Assembly (NCBI GenBank): GCA_047632755.1
Contig: JBLIDT010000010.1
Coordinates: 37,870-101,869 of the forward strand
Reading direction: 5' to 3'
Source: JAKVAV01 sp047632755
Lineage (GTDB): Bacteria > Bacteroidota > Bacteroidia > Flavobacteriales_D > Cryomorphaceae
Length of the DNA stretch: 64,000 nucleotides
A model generated the notes under the pieces. It saw only the letters and a program-made list of their open reading frames with translations, did no database searches and had not been told where the DNA came from. The position numbers and the translations under genes were made by a program. Of the stretch, positions 18,565 to 26,952 are shown piece after piece. Every line of letters starts with the position of its first letter. The stretch's first letter is position 1.

Positions 18565-18649
18565 ACGCCTTATCGCACTGCATTATAAAAAGTCAAACAT
18601 TCTAAAAGGTGCTATTATTTATAGTGCAGGCGATACTATTGCAGCTTTA

Positions 18650-19072
18650 TTGCTCGAAGAATTTTTGTGGCCTAGACTACTCGGGATGATCTTAATTGGC
18701 GCCACGTTCTATGCCTTTGAAATCCCGAATTACTTTGATTGGATTGTTAAAAAAACACAGCATCTAAGAGGCTTAATGGCAACACTAGCAAAAACTGTTC
18801 TCGCAGTTCTGTATTTTAACCCATTATGGATTGCAAGACACTTGCTATTTATCAAACTTTTCTCTGGCCAGTTTGAGGGCATTGGCTTTAATCTAATGCA
18901 GATTGCTTTGTGGTCGTTTTTGGTGAATATTCCTATTTCGTTTATTGCGAATTATGTCATTCAAAATCGAATTAAACTGAAATGGCGCTTTTTAGGAAGT
19001 GCGACATTTTCTGCACTCATGGCGATTTATTACGCGCTAAGCGAAACTCTTTTTAGCCAGATCCTCTTTTGA
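18650..19072 (+). CDS. Multi-pass membrane protein in the xdh cluster, non-ATG start
   Basis: About 140 residues with roughly four hydrophobic segments (LLGMILIGATFYAFEI, TLAKTVLAVLYF, LMQIALWSFLVNIPISF, LGSATFSALMAIYYAL). No ATG exists upstream in this frame: it is open from 18545 and continues as ...KSNILKGAIIYSAGDTIAALL before the TTG at 18650. The true start may be that TTG, a CTG at 18578 or an ATT at 18599. The upstream extension with a GD pair is faintly reminiscent of Mpv17/PMP22-like membrane proteins, which is not a firm call. The 3' end overlaps the convergent NTPase gene by 36 bp. Confidence 0.55.
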   Translation: MLEEFLWPRLLGMILIGATFYAFEIPNYFDWIVKKTQHLRGLMATLAKTVLAVLYFNPLWIARHLLFIKLFSGQFEGIGFNLMQIALWSFLVNIPISFIANYVIQNRIKLKWRFLGSATFSALMAIYYALSETLFSQILF

Positions 19073-19528
19073 GATTAGCGTATATGCTCCTATTTGATAT
19101 TGATTAATAACCTCGTCTACTAGAGATTTTCTTACCACCAGAATTAAATGTTCACTATCATTAATCATGTAATTTGGAATCAACGCTTCAGCAGCAATAT
19201 GTAGTCCTTCATTTTTCAATTCAAGCTTTCCGATTTCGTCAATTATCAAATATTGACCTAGATGCTCTGTACATCTTGATATTAAATAATGATTTGCTTC
19301 TGCAAAAGCAGATTTCAAAAACAGAAAAGATCCTATTGAGATGCTTCGTTCATTTTCCACTTCGACTTCAAGTGGAAACTTTTCTCTCGATTCCACTTTC
19401 AAAAAATAACGCTTTCCTTTTTCATCATCAGGACAGAGCAATCCATCTGCATCCTTTCTTCCAGTAGTCCACTCTAATAATGCTGTTGTTTTCCCTGTTC
19501 GTATATCACCTGTTAGAATATATATCAT
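19037..19528 (-). CDS. THEP1-like P-loop NTPase
   Basis: 163 residues beginning with a Walker A (GDIRTGKTT, ~7-15), then a central CPDD segment, and a Walker B-like IIDEIGKLELK (~100), the diagnostic motif of THEP1-type nucleoside-triphosphatases. The conserved Glu-Leu-Lys after the IDEIGK matches that family. It overlaps the upstream membrane gene by 4 bp and completes the xdhC-membrane protein-NTPase operon. Its role with xanthine dehydrogenase is unknown; a cofactor- or nucleotide-handling role would fit (inference). Confidence 0.75.
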   Translation of the reverse strand: MIYILTGDIRTGKTTALLEWTTGRKDADGLLCPDDEKGKRYFLKVESREKFPLEVEVENERSISIGSFLFLKSAFAEANHYLISRCTEHLGQYLIIDEIGKLELKNEGLHIAAEALIPNYMINDSEHLILVVRKSLVDEVINQYQIGAYTLISKEDLAKKSFA

Positions 19529-20532
19529 TCTGGAGGCACCTTAAAATGAATACAGTTAGAGATGCTATTCGCCATGAAATATTTGAAACGCTTGTATCCC
19601 TTTAAGTGTCTGTTGTCTTGCCATGTATAGAATAAAATCTGTCTGAAATATGGAAACAAATCCATGGCATTGGTAATGTCTTCTTTGTATTGAGATTGCT
19701 TATCATTTAAATATTTACGAACCAACTTCAATAAAAACGGCCCTAAAACTAAGTACCAGAACATCAAAATTAGAAAACTGCGCAATAAAATATATGTGGC
19801 TTTTTGCCATCCGAAAAGGGTTCCTCCAAAAAATGAAAACGCCACAACGATAACTGCCACCATCACTAACCAAACCCAAATTACTTTGCCTTTAAATGAC
19901 ACTTTCTTTTTTTGCTCTTCAGGCGCATTGGTTTCAACTATCAAGTAAAAATCAACTTCCTTTTTAGCAGCTATAATTTGGATGATGTTTTTAATAAAGA
20001 TGCCTACCAAAATTCCACAAAGACCATATACCAAAAGATACATTGTGACTAAAAATGAAGTTGTTGTAGTTTCTGTAATGAGGCTCATTTTATTCTGAAC
20101 CCAAGCACCATATAGATTTATGGCCTCCCATAACTCGGTGCCATAAACAATTGTTAGAATCAATAACTTTTGAAGTGCTGACTCTAAAAAGGTCACCATT
20201 CCCAAAATAATAATGGTAGCGCCCTTCCATGAAAATGTAGACAATAAGAACGCACCGAAAACGGCTTGAAAACTCACAGCAACATAAGCTCCAAATGGAG
20301 AATATGGACTTACTGCCATTTTGATAATCAATACAATGACCAGCGCTTTCAAAATTGCTTGCCATTTGTTTTGGGCATAATAGGCAATCAGACTAATGAG
20401 TAAAATTGCAATACCACCAACAATTAACCCAGTAAATGGCGTATTAAAAACGTGCAGAAATCCACCCAAACCAGATTCATTGAGCGCCCAAAGTGCTGTC
20501 AATTTATCAATGATGGATTTGTTGTTTTTCAT
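19525..20532 (-). CDS. Multi-pass inner-membrane protein of unknown function
   Basis: 335 residues with about seven strongly hydrophobic stretches (LIVGGIAILLISLIAYY, ALVIVLIIKMAV, VSFQAVFGAFLLSTF, FLVTMYLLVYGLCGILVGI, VIWVWLVMVAVIVVAFS, FLILMFWYLVLGPFLL). A cytoplasm-type charged linker (EEQKKKVSFKGK, ~205) lies between segments, and the C-terminal tail is aromatic/basic. No recognised motif. It starts directly at the xdhC stop (20533) and its own stop overlaps the NTPase ATG, so the three form one operon. Possible roles are purine transport or membrane anchoring, but the sequence does not show either. Confidence 0.7.
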   Translation of the reverse strand: MKNNKSIIDKLTALWALNESGLGGFLHVFNTPFTGLIVGGIAILLISLIAYYAQNKWQAILKALVIVLIIKMAVSPYSPFGAYVAVSFQAVFGAFLLSTFSWKGATIIILGMVTFLESALQKLLILTIVYGTELWEAINLYGAWVQNKMSLITETTTTSFLVTMYLLVYGLCGILVGIFIKNIIQIIAAKKEVDFYLIVETNAPEEQKKKVSFKGKVIWVWLVMVAVIVVAFSFFGGTLFGWQKATYILLRSFLILMFWYLVLGPFLLKLVRKYLNDKQSQYKEDITNAMDLFPYFRQILFYTWQDNRHLKGYKRFKYFMANSISNCIHFKVPPE

Positions 20533-21312
20533 TTATTTGGCTGCAGCCTGATAATGCACCTGAAGCAATTGTGCAACTACGCTAATTGCAATCTCCTTTG
20601 GTGTATCGCCACCAATCGGCAATCCTATTGGACAAATCACATTAGTCATGCCCTCTTTAATATTCATCTCTTTAATCAACATATTATTAAACCGAACTTT
20701 CTTCGTTTTGCTGCCAATTAAACCCAAGTACTTCGTTTCATTTTCTAAAGCCATCGCTACAATATCAAAGTCGATTGCATGATTATGGGTTAGGACTAAA
20801 ACGTAACAATTCTCCCCCCAAGTCACAGCGTCTCTAAAGGTTTTAAAATCACTTACATTCACGTCACATTCAACAATGCTCTTATCCAAGCCTGTTTCAG
20901 CAAACCAATTGTCGCGAGAGTCAATGAGTTTGACTTTAAAAGGTGTGTCTACTAATAATTTGGCAATCTCGGTACCAATATGGCCTGCTCCGAATAAAAA
21001 TAATTCTGGTGATTGGTTCATAGGTTCTATGATAAATTCCACTTTCCCTCCACAGCATTGCTCAAACTCAGGCCCTAAAGTATAAGATGATTCAATTATT
21101 CTGTTTTCGTTTAAAGCAATAATGGCTTCATCGATAGCTTTAAACTCCAGTTTACCACCACCAATAGTACCAAATATGGATCTGTCCTCGGTAACAATCA
21201 TTCGCGACGATACTACGCAAGGAGTTGACCCTAAACACTTAGTAACAGTAACTAAAGCTACAGACTGTCGCTTTGATTTAAATTCTGATAAACGTTCTAT
21301 CCAGTTTTTCAT
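20533..21312 (-). CDS. xdhC: XdhC/CoxI family molybdenum-cofactor insertion protein
   Basis: 259 residues. The N-terminal domain has LGSTPCVVSSRMIV and GTIGGGKLEF, the pattern of XdhC/CoxI proteins. The C-terminal domain is Rossmann-like, with LFGAGHIGTEIAKLL and GLIGSKTKK. Known XdhC proteins bind molybdenum cofactor, promote its sulfuration and deliver it to the large subunit. Note Cys in the GSTP(C) position, where others have Arg. First gene of the minus-strand half of the island. Confidence 0.88.
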   Translation of the reverse strand: MKNWIERLSEFKSKRQSVALVTVTKCLGSTPCVVSSRMIVTEDRSIFGTIGGGKLEFKAIDEAIIALNENRIIESSYTLGPEFEQCCGGKVEFIIEPMNQSPELFLFGAGHIGTEIAKLLVDTPFKVKLIDSRDNWFAETGLDKSIVECDVNVSDFKTFRDAVTWGENCYVLVLTHNHAIDFDIVAMALENETKYLGLIGSKTKKVRFNNMLIKEMNIKEGMTNVICPIGLPIGGDTPKEIAISVVAQLLQVHYQAAAK

Positions 21313-21446
21313 TCTTATTGGAAGGCATCAATATAAGCTCATGAAACGAAGTTAGGGAATTGGAGGCAGCCCCAAACATACGGTTGAGCTGCAACCGTTC
21401 ATCCAACCCCCCATCCGGTTACCATTTGTGTAAAACATTTTATCAC

Positions 21447-21600
21447 AAAAACAGAGGTCTCTACTCATCCATGTCTATTTTGCACCACCTAAATACCAAC
21501 ACAGATGGCTACAATACGCATAGAAAATCTCAGCAAGACATACCCGAACGGGGTACAAGCACTCGTCAATGTTTCATTGGAAATCAAGAATGGAATGTTT
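21447..21600 (+). repeat. Intact copy of the duplicated ABC leader/gene-start sequence
   Basis: Leader plus first ~32 codons of the ABC ATPase gene, matched by the decayed copy at 14591-14740. AAAACAGAGGTCTCT, CATGTCTATTTTG and AGCAAGACATACCCGAA are shared. The conserved CTATTTTG upstream of both ATGs may include the -7 promoter box. The two copies bracket the xdh island in the same orientation. Confidence 0.75.
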
Positions 21601-22386
21601 GGCCTTCTCGGCCCCAACGGTGCTGGAAAATCAAGTTTGATGCGGACCTTAGCCACCCTGCAGGAAGCGGATTCGGGAACAGTAATGCTCGACGATATTG
21701 ATATGCTAAATCAGCCAATTGAGGTGCGAAAGCTCTTGGGATATCTGCCACAGGAATTTGGTGTTTACCCGAGAGTCACGGCCGAGCAATTGCTCGATCA
21801 CGTGGCTATCTTAAAGGGAATCGCCAGTGGAAAAGAGCGTAAAGAATTGGTCAAATTTCTTTTGCAAAAGGTAAATCTATACGACAAGCGCAATAAAAGT
21901 GTAAAAGGTTTTTCGGGTGGAATGAAGCAAAGAGTAGGTATTGCGCAGGCTTTGATCGGCAACCCAAAATTGATCATCGTAGATGAGCCCACTGCGGGTC
22001 TTGACCCTGGAGAACGAAACCGCTTTCACAACCTCTTAGCCGATGTTGGCGAAGAAGTAATCGTCATTCTCTCTACCCACATTGTGGAAGACGTTAGAGA
22101 GCTTTGTTCAGAAATGGCGATTATGAATTTGGGACGAATCGTATACAAAGGATCTCCATTTACAGTGATTGACGAACTGCGCGGAAAAGTATGGGCCAAG
22201 CTGGTAGAGCGCGAAGAACTCGACTCACTCAAAGCATCGATGGATGTGATCAGTGATAAGATGGTAGCAGGACGACCACAAATCCATGTACTGAGCGACT
22301 CAAGTCCCGGAGCAGGATTCAACTCGGTTGAGCCGAATTTGGAAGATGTGTTCTTCGTTAAGATCAACCAACCAGAAACCGTATAA
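21505..22386 (+). CDS. ABC transporter ATP-binding protein
   Basis: 293 residues with Walker A GPNGAGKSSL (~37), Q-loop near YLPQEFG, signature FSGGMKQRVGIAQAL, Walker B LIIVDEPTAGLDP and switch His in LSTHIVED. The C-terminal ~70 residues are the extension common in DrrA/Nod-type exporter ATPases. It is followed 3 bp later by the permease-peptidase gene, with which it must form one export system. The start ATG at 21505 is fixed by the conserved N-terminus, which is also kept in the relic copy at 14645. Confidence 0.93.
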   Translation: MATIRIENLSKTYPNGVQALVNVSLEIKNGMFGLLGPNGAGKSSLMRTLATLQEADSGTVMLDDIDMLNQPIEVRKLLGYLPQEFGVYPRVTAEQLLDHVAILKGIASGKERKELVKFLLQKVNLYDKRNKSVKGFSGGMKQRVGIAQALIGNPKLIIVDEPTAGLDPGERNRFHNLLADVGEEVIVILSTHIVEDVRELCSEMAIMNLGRIVYKGSPFTVIDELRGKVWAKLVEREELDSLKASMDVISDKMVAGRPQIHVLSDSSPGAGFNSVEPNLEDVFFVKINQPETV

Positions 22387-22389
22387 GCT

Positions 22390-25300
22390 ATGTTTGGAGA
22401 ATTTTTTAAGCTAGAGCTGCGGTCGGCCTTCAAGAGTCCGATGGTGTATATTTTCTTCTTTCTGATTGCTTTAATGGCTTTTGGAGCCGTTGCGAGCGAC
22501 GGTGTTCAGATCGGAGGGGCAGTTGGAAATGTCTATAAGAACAGTCCACACACGCTCACCAACTACGTTTTGATCTTAGGAATCTTCGGATTGCTATTTG
22601 CAGCGGCCTTTTTTAACAGTGCAGCCTTGCGCGATCACAACAATCAGTTTAATGAAATCATGTTTTCGCTGCCTATTAAAAAGAGCGGATATTTCTGGGG
22701 TAGATTCCTAGGAGCTTTGGTTTTGTCTAGTATCCCGCTTATGGGCGTGTTTTTTGGCGCATGGCTTGGTGCTTTAATTGGGCCCGCAGCCGGTTGGCTC
22801 GATGCCGATCGCATCGGCCCCTTCTTTTTCGAGACCATAGTTGCAAATTACTTCATGTTCATCCTTCCGAACATGTTCATAGCAGGCTCCATTATCTTCT
22901 TCCTGGCGCACCGTTTTAAGAGCACCATCATTTCTTTCGTTGGAGCTATGGCTCTTATCGTCGTGTATTTAGCCTCAGGGACATTTCTGTCCGATATCGA
23001 CAATGAGACTTTGGCAGGACTGGTCGACATGTTTGCTTTTAGGACTTACAGCGTTTACAGCCGTTACTTTACACCTGCTGAACGAAACACTTTAAGCCCT
23101 GGTTTTGAGGGTATCATTATGCAAAACCGACTGCTTTGGCTGACGATAGGAGTCGTTGTATCGATCATTTCATTCAAGGTTTTCTCTTTCCGAGAAAAGA
23201 TGAAATTCCGAAAAAAGAAAGGTCTTATCCCCGAGGTTAAAACAGTGGTAGCGAATATATCGCGACCATCCGTTAACCAGAATTTTAAAGGAGGGCTGGG
23301 ATGGCTCCAATTCAAAAGCTTCTTCACCACAAGCTTTCTCAGTATTGTCAAAAGTTCAGCTTTTAAAATCCTTTCCATTTTTGGAATAATTCTACTTTTC
23401 GTGAGTTTGCTGGAAGGCTACGATTACTTTGGTTTGCAGAGTTATCCCGTCACCTACAAGGTGATCGACGACATTGCTGGAGCTACTGGTCTTTTCCTAA
23501 TTATTATTCTGGTATTCTTTAGCGGAGAACTCGTGTGGAGAGACCGCACATCCAATATTCAGGAAGTCATTAACGCAACACCGCACAGCACTTTTGCTTC
23601 GGTTTTGGCAAAAATGAGTTCTCTGGTGGTATCAGTGACTCTGCTGCAAGTCATCTTCATTTTCATGGGAATACTATCCCAAATTTTTCGAGGCTATACG
23701 GCTATTGAGCTAGACATATACTTCATCGATTTCTTTGTGGATACCCTGCCTGGATACATTGTATTTGCCGCCATTTTCGTATTCATTCAAACTTTGACAA
23801 ACAACCGCTACATCGGTTACTTTACTGGAATACTGTTCTTTATTACTTGGGAACTCATTGGTGGCCTTATCTTCGAGTGGCGGTCAAATATGCTGTTCCC
23901 TGGAGGTGCTCCAGGCATATTCTATTCGGATATGAGTGGCTTCGGTCCAGGAATGACAGGAACACTTTGGTTCAATCTGTACTGGTTTCTTTTTGCCATT
24001 ATTCTATTGGCAACAGCCGCCTTATTATGGCCTCGCAGTGCTGTCTCCGGATTTAAAGAGAAGTACAAAATGGCTATTGCCAACTTTAGCGGAAGCTACC
24101 GAAATGGTATGATAGTGCTAGCCGCCGTTTGGATTGCAGTTGGAGGTTGGGTTTTTTACAATACTCAGATCCTCAATTCGTACAACAGCATCGCAGATAG
24201 TGAGCAGTTAGTCGTTGATTACGAATTGGCTTACAAAAAGTACGAGAATCATCCCCTGCCTGTAATGAAGTCCATCAAGTATGAGATTGACATTCATCCT
24301 GACGATCGAGATGTATTTGTAAGAGCGAATGCCATTTTTGAGAACGACGAAGACGTGGCCATCGATTCCATCTTCTTCAATTTAAGTCAAGCTTGGGACA
24401 CAGAAATCAGCATTCCAGGTGCTGAACTGGCAATGAATGACACCATTCTCGGTTTCCAGATTTACACCATGAGTGAATCTTGGCAGCCTGGAGAGAAAAA
24501 GGAGATTAGCATTAAGAATGACTATGTGACCAAAGGTTTCTCAAATTCTCAAGGAAATACATCGATCGTTTCAAACGGTACTTTTCTAAACAACTTTTCG
24601 GTTATGCCAGGTTTGGGCTATTCGGCCAATGCCGAGCTGAGTGATAAAAACGACCGAAAGAAGTTTGGCCTTCCGCGCAAAAAGCGCACGCCTGATTTGG
24701 AAGAAAACTGTGGTGTAACGTGCAACAGTAATTACATTACAGGCGATATTTCTCATTGGGTAGAAGTAGAGTCGATTATATCCACTTCAATAGATCAAAT
24801 AGCAGTAGCACCTGGATCGTTGATTAAAGAATGGGAAGAAGACGGCAGAAAGTATTTCCACTATAAGTTGGATCAACCCTCTCTGAATTTCTACAACTTC
24901 ATGTCAGCTAGATATGAGGTAGCACGTGAGAAATACAACGACATCGATATTGAGATTTATTACCATCCCGGACACGAGGTCAACGTCCCAAAAATGATCA
25001 GTGCGGTGAGAAAATCACTGGCTTATTACGAAGAGAATTTTGGCCCATACTACCACAAGCAAGCTCGGATTCTGGAGTTCCCTCGCTTCTCCACTTTTGC
25101 GCAAGCTTTCCCAGGAACTATGCCCTATTCGGAGAGTTTTGGATTTATCACCAACCTGGAAGACGAAACCGAAAACAACGTGGTCGACGCGGTAATTGCT
25201 CACGAGATGGCACACCAGTGGTGGGCGCATCAAGAGGTTCCTGCCGATATGCAGGGGGGAACGATGCTTACGGAAAGCTTTGCTGAATATTCCAGTTTGA

Positions 25301-25974
25301 TGACGCTTAGACAGGAATCGGACGACATGAAGATGAAGAACTTCATGAAGTACGATTACAACCGTTACTTGCGCGGAAGAACGAGTGAAAGTGAAAAAGA
25401 ACTACCGCTCTACAAAGTCGAAAACCAGGGATACATCCATTACGGGAAAGGTTCGGTTATACTCTATGCGCTGCAGGATTACATAGGTGCCGATTCGGTG
25501 AATGCGGCATTGAGATCATTTTTGGAAGAGTATCGATACGCCGAGCCCCCCTACCCCAATTCTCATGACTTCTTGAGGCACTTGGAGCCGCGCGTTCCCG
25601 ATAGTTTGAATTACCTTATCAATGATTGGTTCAAGGAGATTACACTTTACGATTTGCGCTTGGAAGAAGCCCGAATGACCAAACTCGACAACGGACAGTA
25701 CGAAGTCGAAATGGACGTTATGGCTCGTAAAATGTATGCGGACACGCTAGGTAATGAGACTCAAGTCGCGCTGAAAGAATGGATCGACATCGGAGTTTAT
25801 GCCGATAGCGATGAGGAAGAATTGATGGCTTGGAAACGCGTGAAATTCGACGAAGAGAATTCAACTGTCACCATCATTGTCGATAGCGTTCCGGCAAAAG
25901 CCGCCATCGACCCACGACGGATTTTAATTGAAAGGATTACGGATGATAATGTGAAGAGTGTAAGTCTTGAATAG
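22390..25974 (+). CDS. ABC-2 permease fused to an M1-family metallopeptidase
   Basis: 1194 residues. The N-terminal ~590 residues hold about a dozen hydrophobic segments of ABC-2 permease type in two halves. The second half begins near residue 325 after a basic linker, and a last TM (NGMIVLAAVWIAVGGWVFY) lies near 575. From ~620 a beta-rich N-terminal M1 domain is followed by the gluzincin site VIAHEMAHQWWAHQ with a further Glu in LTESFAEYSS, i.e. HExxH-x18-E. The length agrees with other Bacteroidota fusions of this kind. The peptidase should face outside the cytoplasm after the last TM, so the complex may process or release a peptide substrate (inference). Confidence 0.92.
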   Translation: MFGEFFKLELRSAFKSPMVYIFFFLIALMAFGAVASDGVQIGGAVGNVYKNSPHTLTNYVLILGIFGLLFAAAFFNSAALRDHNNQFNEIMFSLPIKKSGYFWGRFLGALVLSSIPLMGVFFGAWLGALIGPAAGWLDADRIGPFFFETIVANYFMFILPNMFIAGSIIFFLAHRFKSTIISFVGAMALIVVYLASGTFLSDIDNETLAGLVDMFAFRTYSVYSRYFTPAERNTLSPGFEGIIMQNRLLWLTIGVVVSIISFKVFSFREKMKFRKKKGLIPEVKTVVANISRPSVNQNFKGGLGWLQFKSFFTTSFLSIVKSSAFKILSIFGIILLFVSLLEGYDYFGLQSYPVTYKVIDDIAGATGLFLIIILVFFSGELVWRDRTSNIQEVINATPHSTFASVLAKMSSLVVSVTLLQVIFIFMGILSQIFRGYTAIELDIYFIDFFVDTLPGYIVFAAIFVFIQTLTNNRYIGYFTGILFFITWELIGGLIFEWRSNMLFPGGAPGIFYSDMSGFGPGMTGTLWFNLYWFLFAIILLATAALLWPRSAVSGFKEKYKMAIANFSGSYRNGMIVLAAVWIAVGGWVFYNTQILNSYNSIADSEQLVVDYELAYKKYENHPLPVMKSIKYEIDIHPDDRDVFVRANAIFENDEDVAIDSIFFNLSQAWDTEISIPGAELAMNDTILGFQIYTMSESWQPGEKKEISIKNDYVTKGFSNSQGNTSIVSNGTFLNNFSVMPGLGYSANAELSDKNDRKKFGLPRKKRTPDLEENCGVTCNSNYITGDISHWVEVESIISTSIDQIAVAPGSLIKEWEEDGRKYFHYKLDQPSLNFYNFMSARYEVAREKYNDIDIEIYYHPGHEVNVPKMISAVRKSLAYYEENFGPYYHKQARILEFPRFSTFAQAFPGTMPYSESFGFITNLEDETENNVVDAVIAHEMAHQWWAHQEVPADMQGGTMLTESFAEYSSLMTLRQESDDMKMKNFMKYDYNRYLRGRTSESEKELPLYKVENQGYIHYGKGSVILYALQDYIGADSVNAALRSFLEEYRYAEPPYPNSHDFLRHLEPRVPDSLNYLINDWFKEITLYDLRLEEARMTKLDNGQYEVEMDVMARKMYADTLGNETQVALKEWIDIGVYADSDEEELMAWKRVKFDEENSTVTIIVDSVPAKAAIDPRRILIERITDDNVKSVSLE

Positions 25975-26118
25975 TTGTTAGTATCTAGTCTTTAGTAGCT
26001 GATGAAATGAATGTTTAATGAGGGCTTCTATCAGTGTGCAGTCTTTAGTCAAAAGTTTGCGGTTTTACGAGCTTCCATCAAACGGCTATCAACTAGTTAA
26101 TCAATACTAGGTACTAAA

Positions 26119-26379
26119 TTACTTCTCTACTGCCCCCGTCACTCTTTTCATAAAGGTGTTTAAAGCATCTTTGTCAGACATGCTTTGCTCCTCAATCAAC
26201 TTTCTTACCTCGAGAGCTCCGTACATATTTGAGAGTAACTCGCCCATTACTTCTAGTTCTTCGTCTTTGATTCCTTTGGCTTCTGCCAAAGCTTCCAAGA
26301 CTTGAATGGCTTCTTGGATGAAGTCTTCGTCGTTTTCTTTTACAAATTCGTTGAGGTGTTTTATTATCGGGAGTCTCAT
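26119..26379 (-). CDS. Small conserved protein (DUF6952-like)
   Basis: 86 residues from ATG at 26379 (MRLPIIKHLNEF). The frame is open to 26442, but the upstream part is not protein-like and the inner start gives the family's usual N-terminus. Helical and acidic (NDEDFIQEAIQVLEAL, KDEELEVMGELLSNM). It resembles a small cytosolic family in Bacteroidota that I recall as DUF6952, tentatively. No neighbour links it to a function. An AT-rich 140-bp stretch (25975-26118) separates it from the peptidase stop. Confidence 0.7.
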   Translation of the reverse strand: MRLPIIKHLNEFVKENDEDFIQEAIQVLEALAEAKGIKDEELEVMGELLSNMYGALEVRKLIEEQSMSDKDALNTFMKRVTGAVEK

Positions 26380-26549
26380 GATCTTATATTTTATACAAAT
26401 GACGGGATTGGCAGCGTATAAAATCAATCTATCATATAACAAAGGTCTATCACTGAATTGAAACTATTTACTACCGAAACAGACAGAGCGACAAGAGAGG
26501 GTAAGCCAATTCAATGTTTTTTGATGGCTTAGTATTAACCAAGATCGCT

Positions 26550-26933
26550 ATGAAAATAGTTCTAACCAACATTATTCTCGTTCTTTCCCCTTCTACTCTA
26601 TTGGCCCAGGTAGTTGCCGACACCTCCTTTTTATTCGAAGAAACAAAAAATGATTTTCATGAATAACAGTGGCAGAGCGACTTGGAAATCTCGCATGACT
26701 CAACCTTCTACTACCTTAAATCATCTGATAACGTTGATAAGTTAGAGCTCATCGACTCTTGCAATAAAATCATTTGAAATTCAGAGAGCATTGAATCAAT
26801 TCAGACCATTCCCATCGCACTGCTGCGAAAAGGTTCCATTACCATTAGAATTTATGGAGAGTTGGGAGTTACGGAAGTGATTTGGCACCCCCGAAATTTG
26901 CATAAAAAAAGGGGAGCCGAAGCTCCCCTATAA
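26550..26933 (+). pseudogene. Broken gene for a small secreted protein, two in-frame stops
   Basis: ATG at 26550 opens a signal-peptide-like sequence (MKIVLTNIILVLSPSTLLAQ), then stops at a TAA (26664-26666) after 38 residues. The same frame continues as plausible protein (QWQSDLEISHDSTFYYLK, then LELIDSCNKII), meets TGA (26775-26777), and continues again (SIQTIPIALLRKGSITIRIY, then GELGVTEVIWHPRN) to about 26890; the formal stop is at 26931. A frame kept for over 100 codons with two point-mutation stops is best read as a recent pseudogene. The product family was not recognised. Confidence 0.7.
26904..26929 (-). terminator. Rho-independent terminator of the sulfatase gene
   Basis: GGGGAGC (26911-26917), loop CGAA (TTCG on the minus strand) and GCTCCCC (26922-26928) form a 7-bp GC-rich stem, extended by one A-T pair. 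An A-run at 26904-26910 reads as a T-run on the minus strand. It lies 24 bp past the sulfatase stop at 26953 and inside the 3' tail of the pseudogene frame. Confidence 0.88.
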
Positions 26934-26952
26934 ATTCTATTCACTTGACCCT

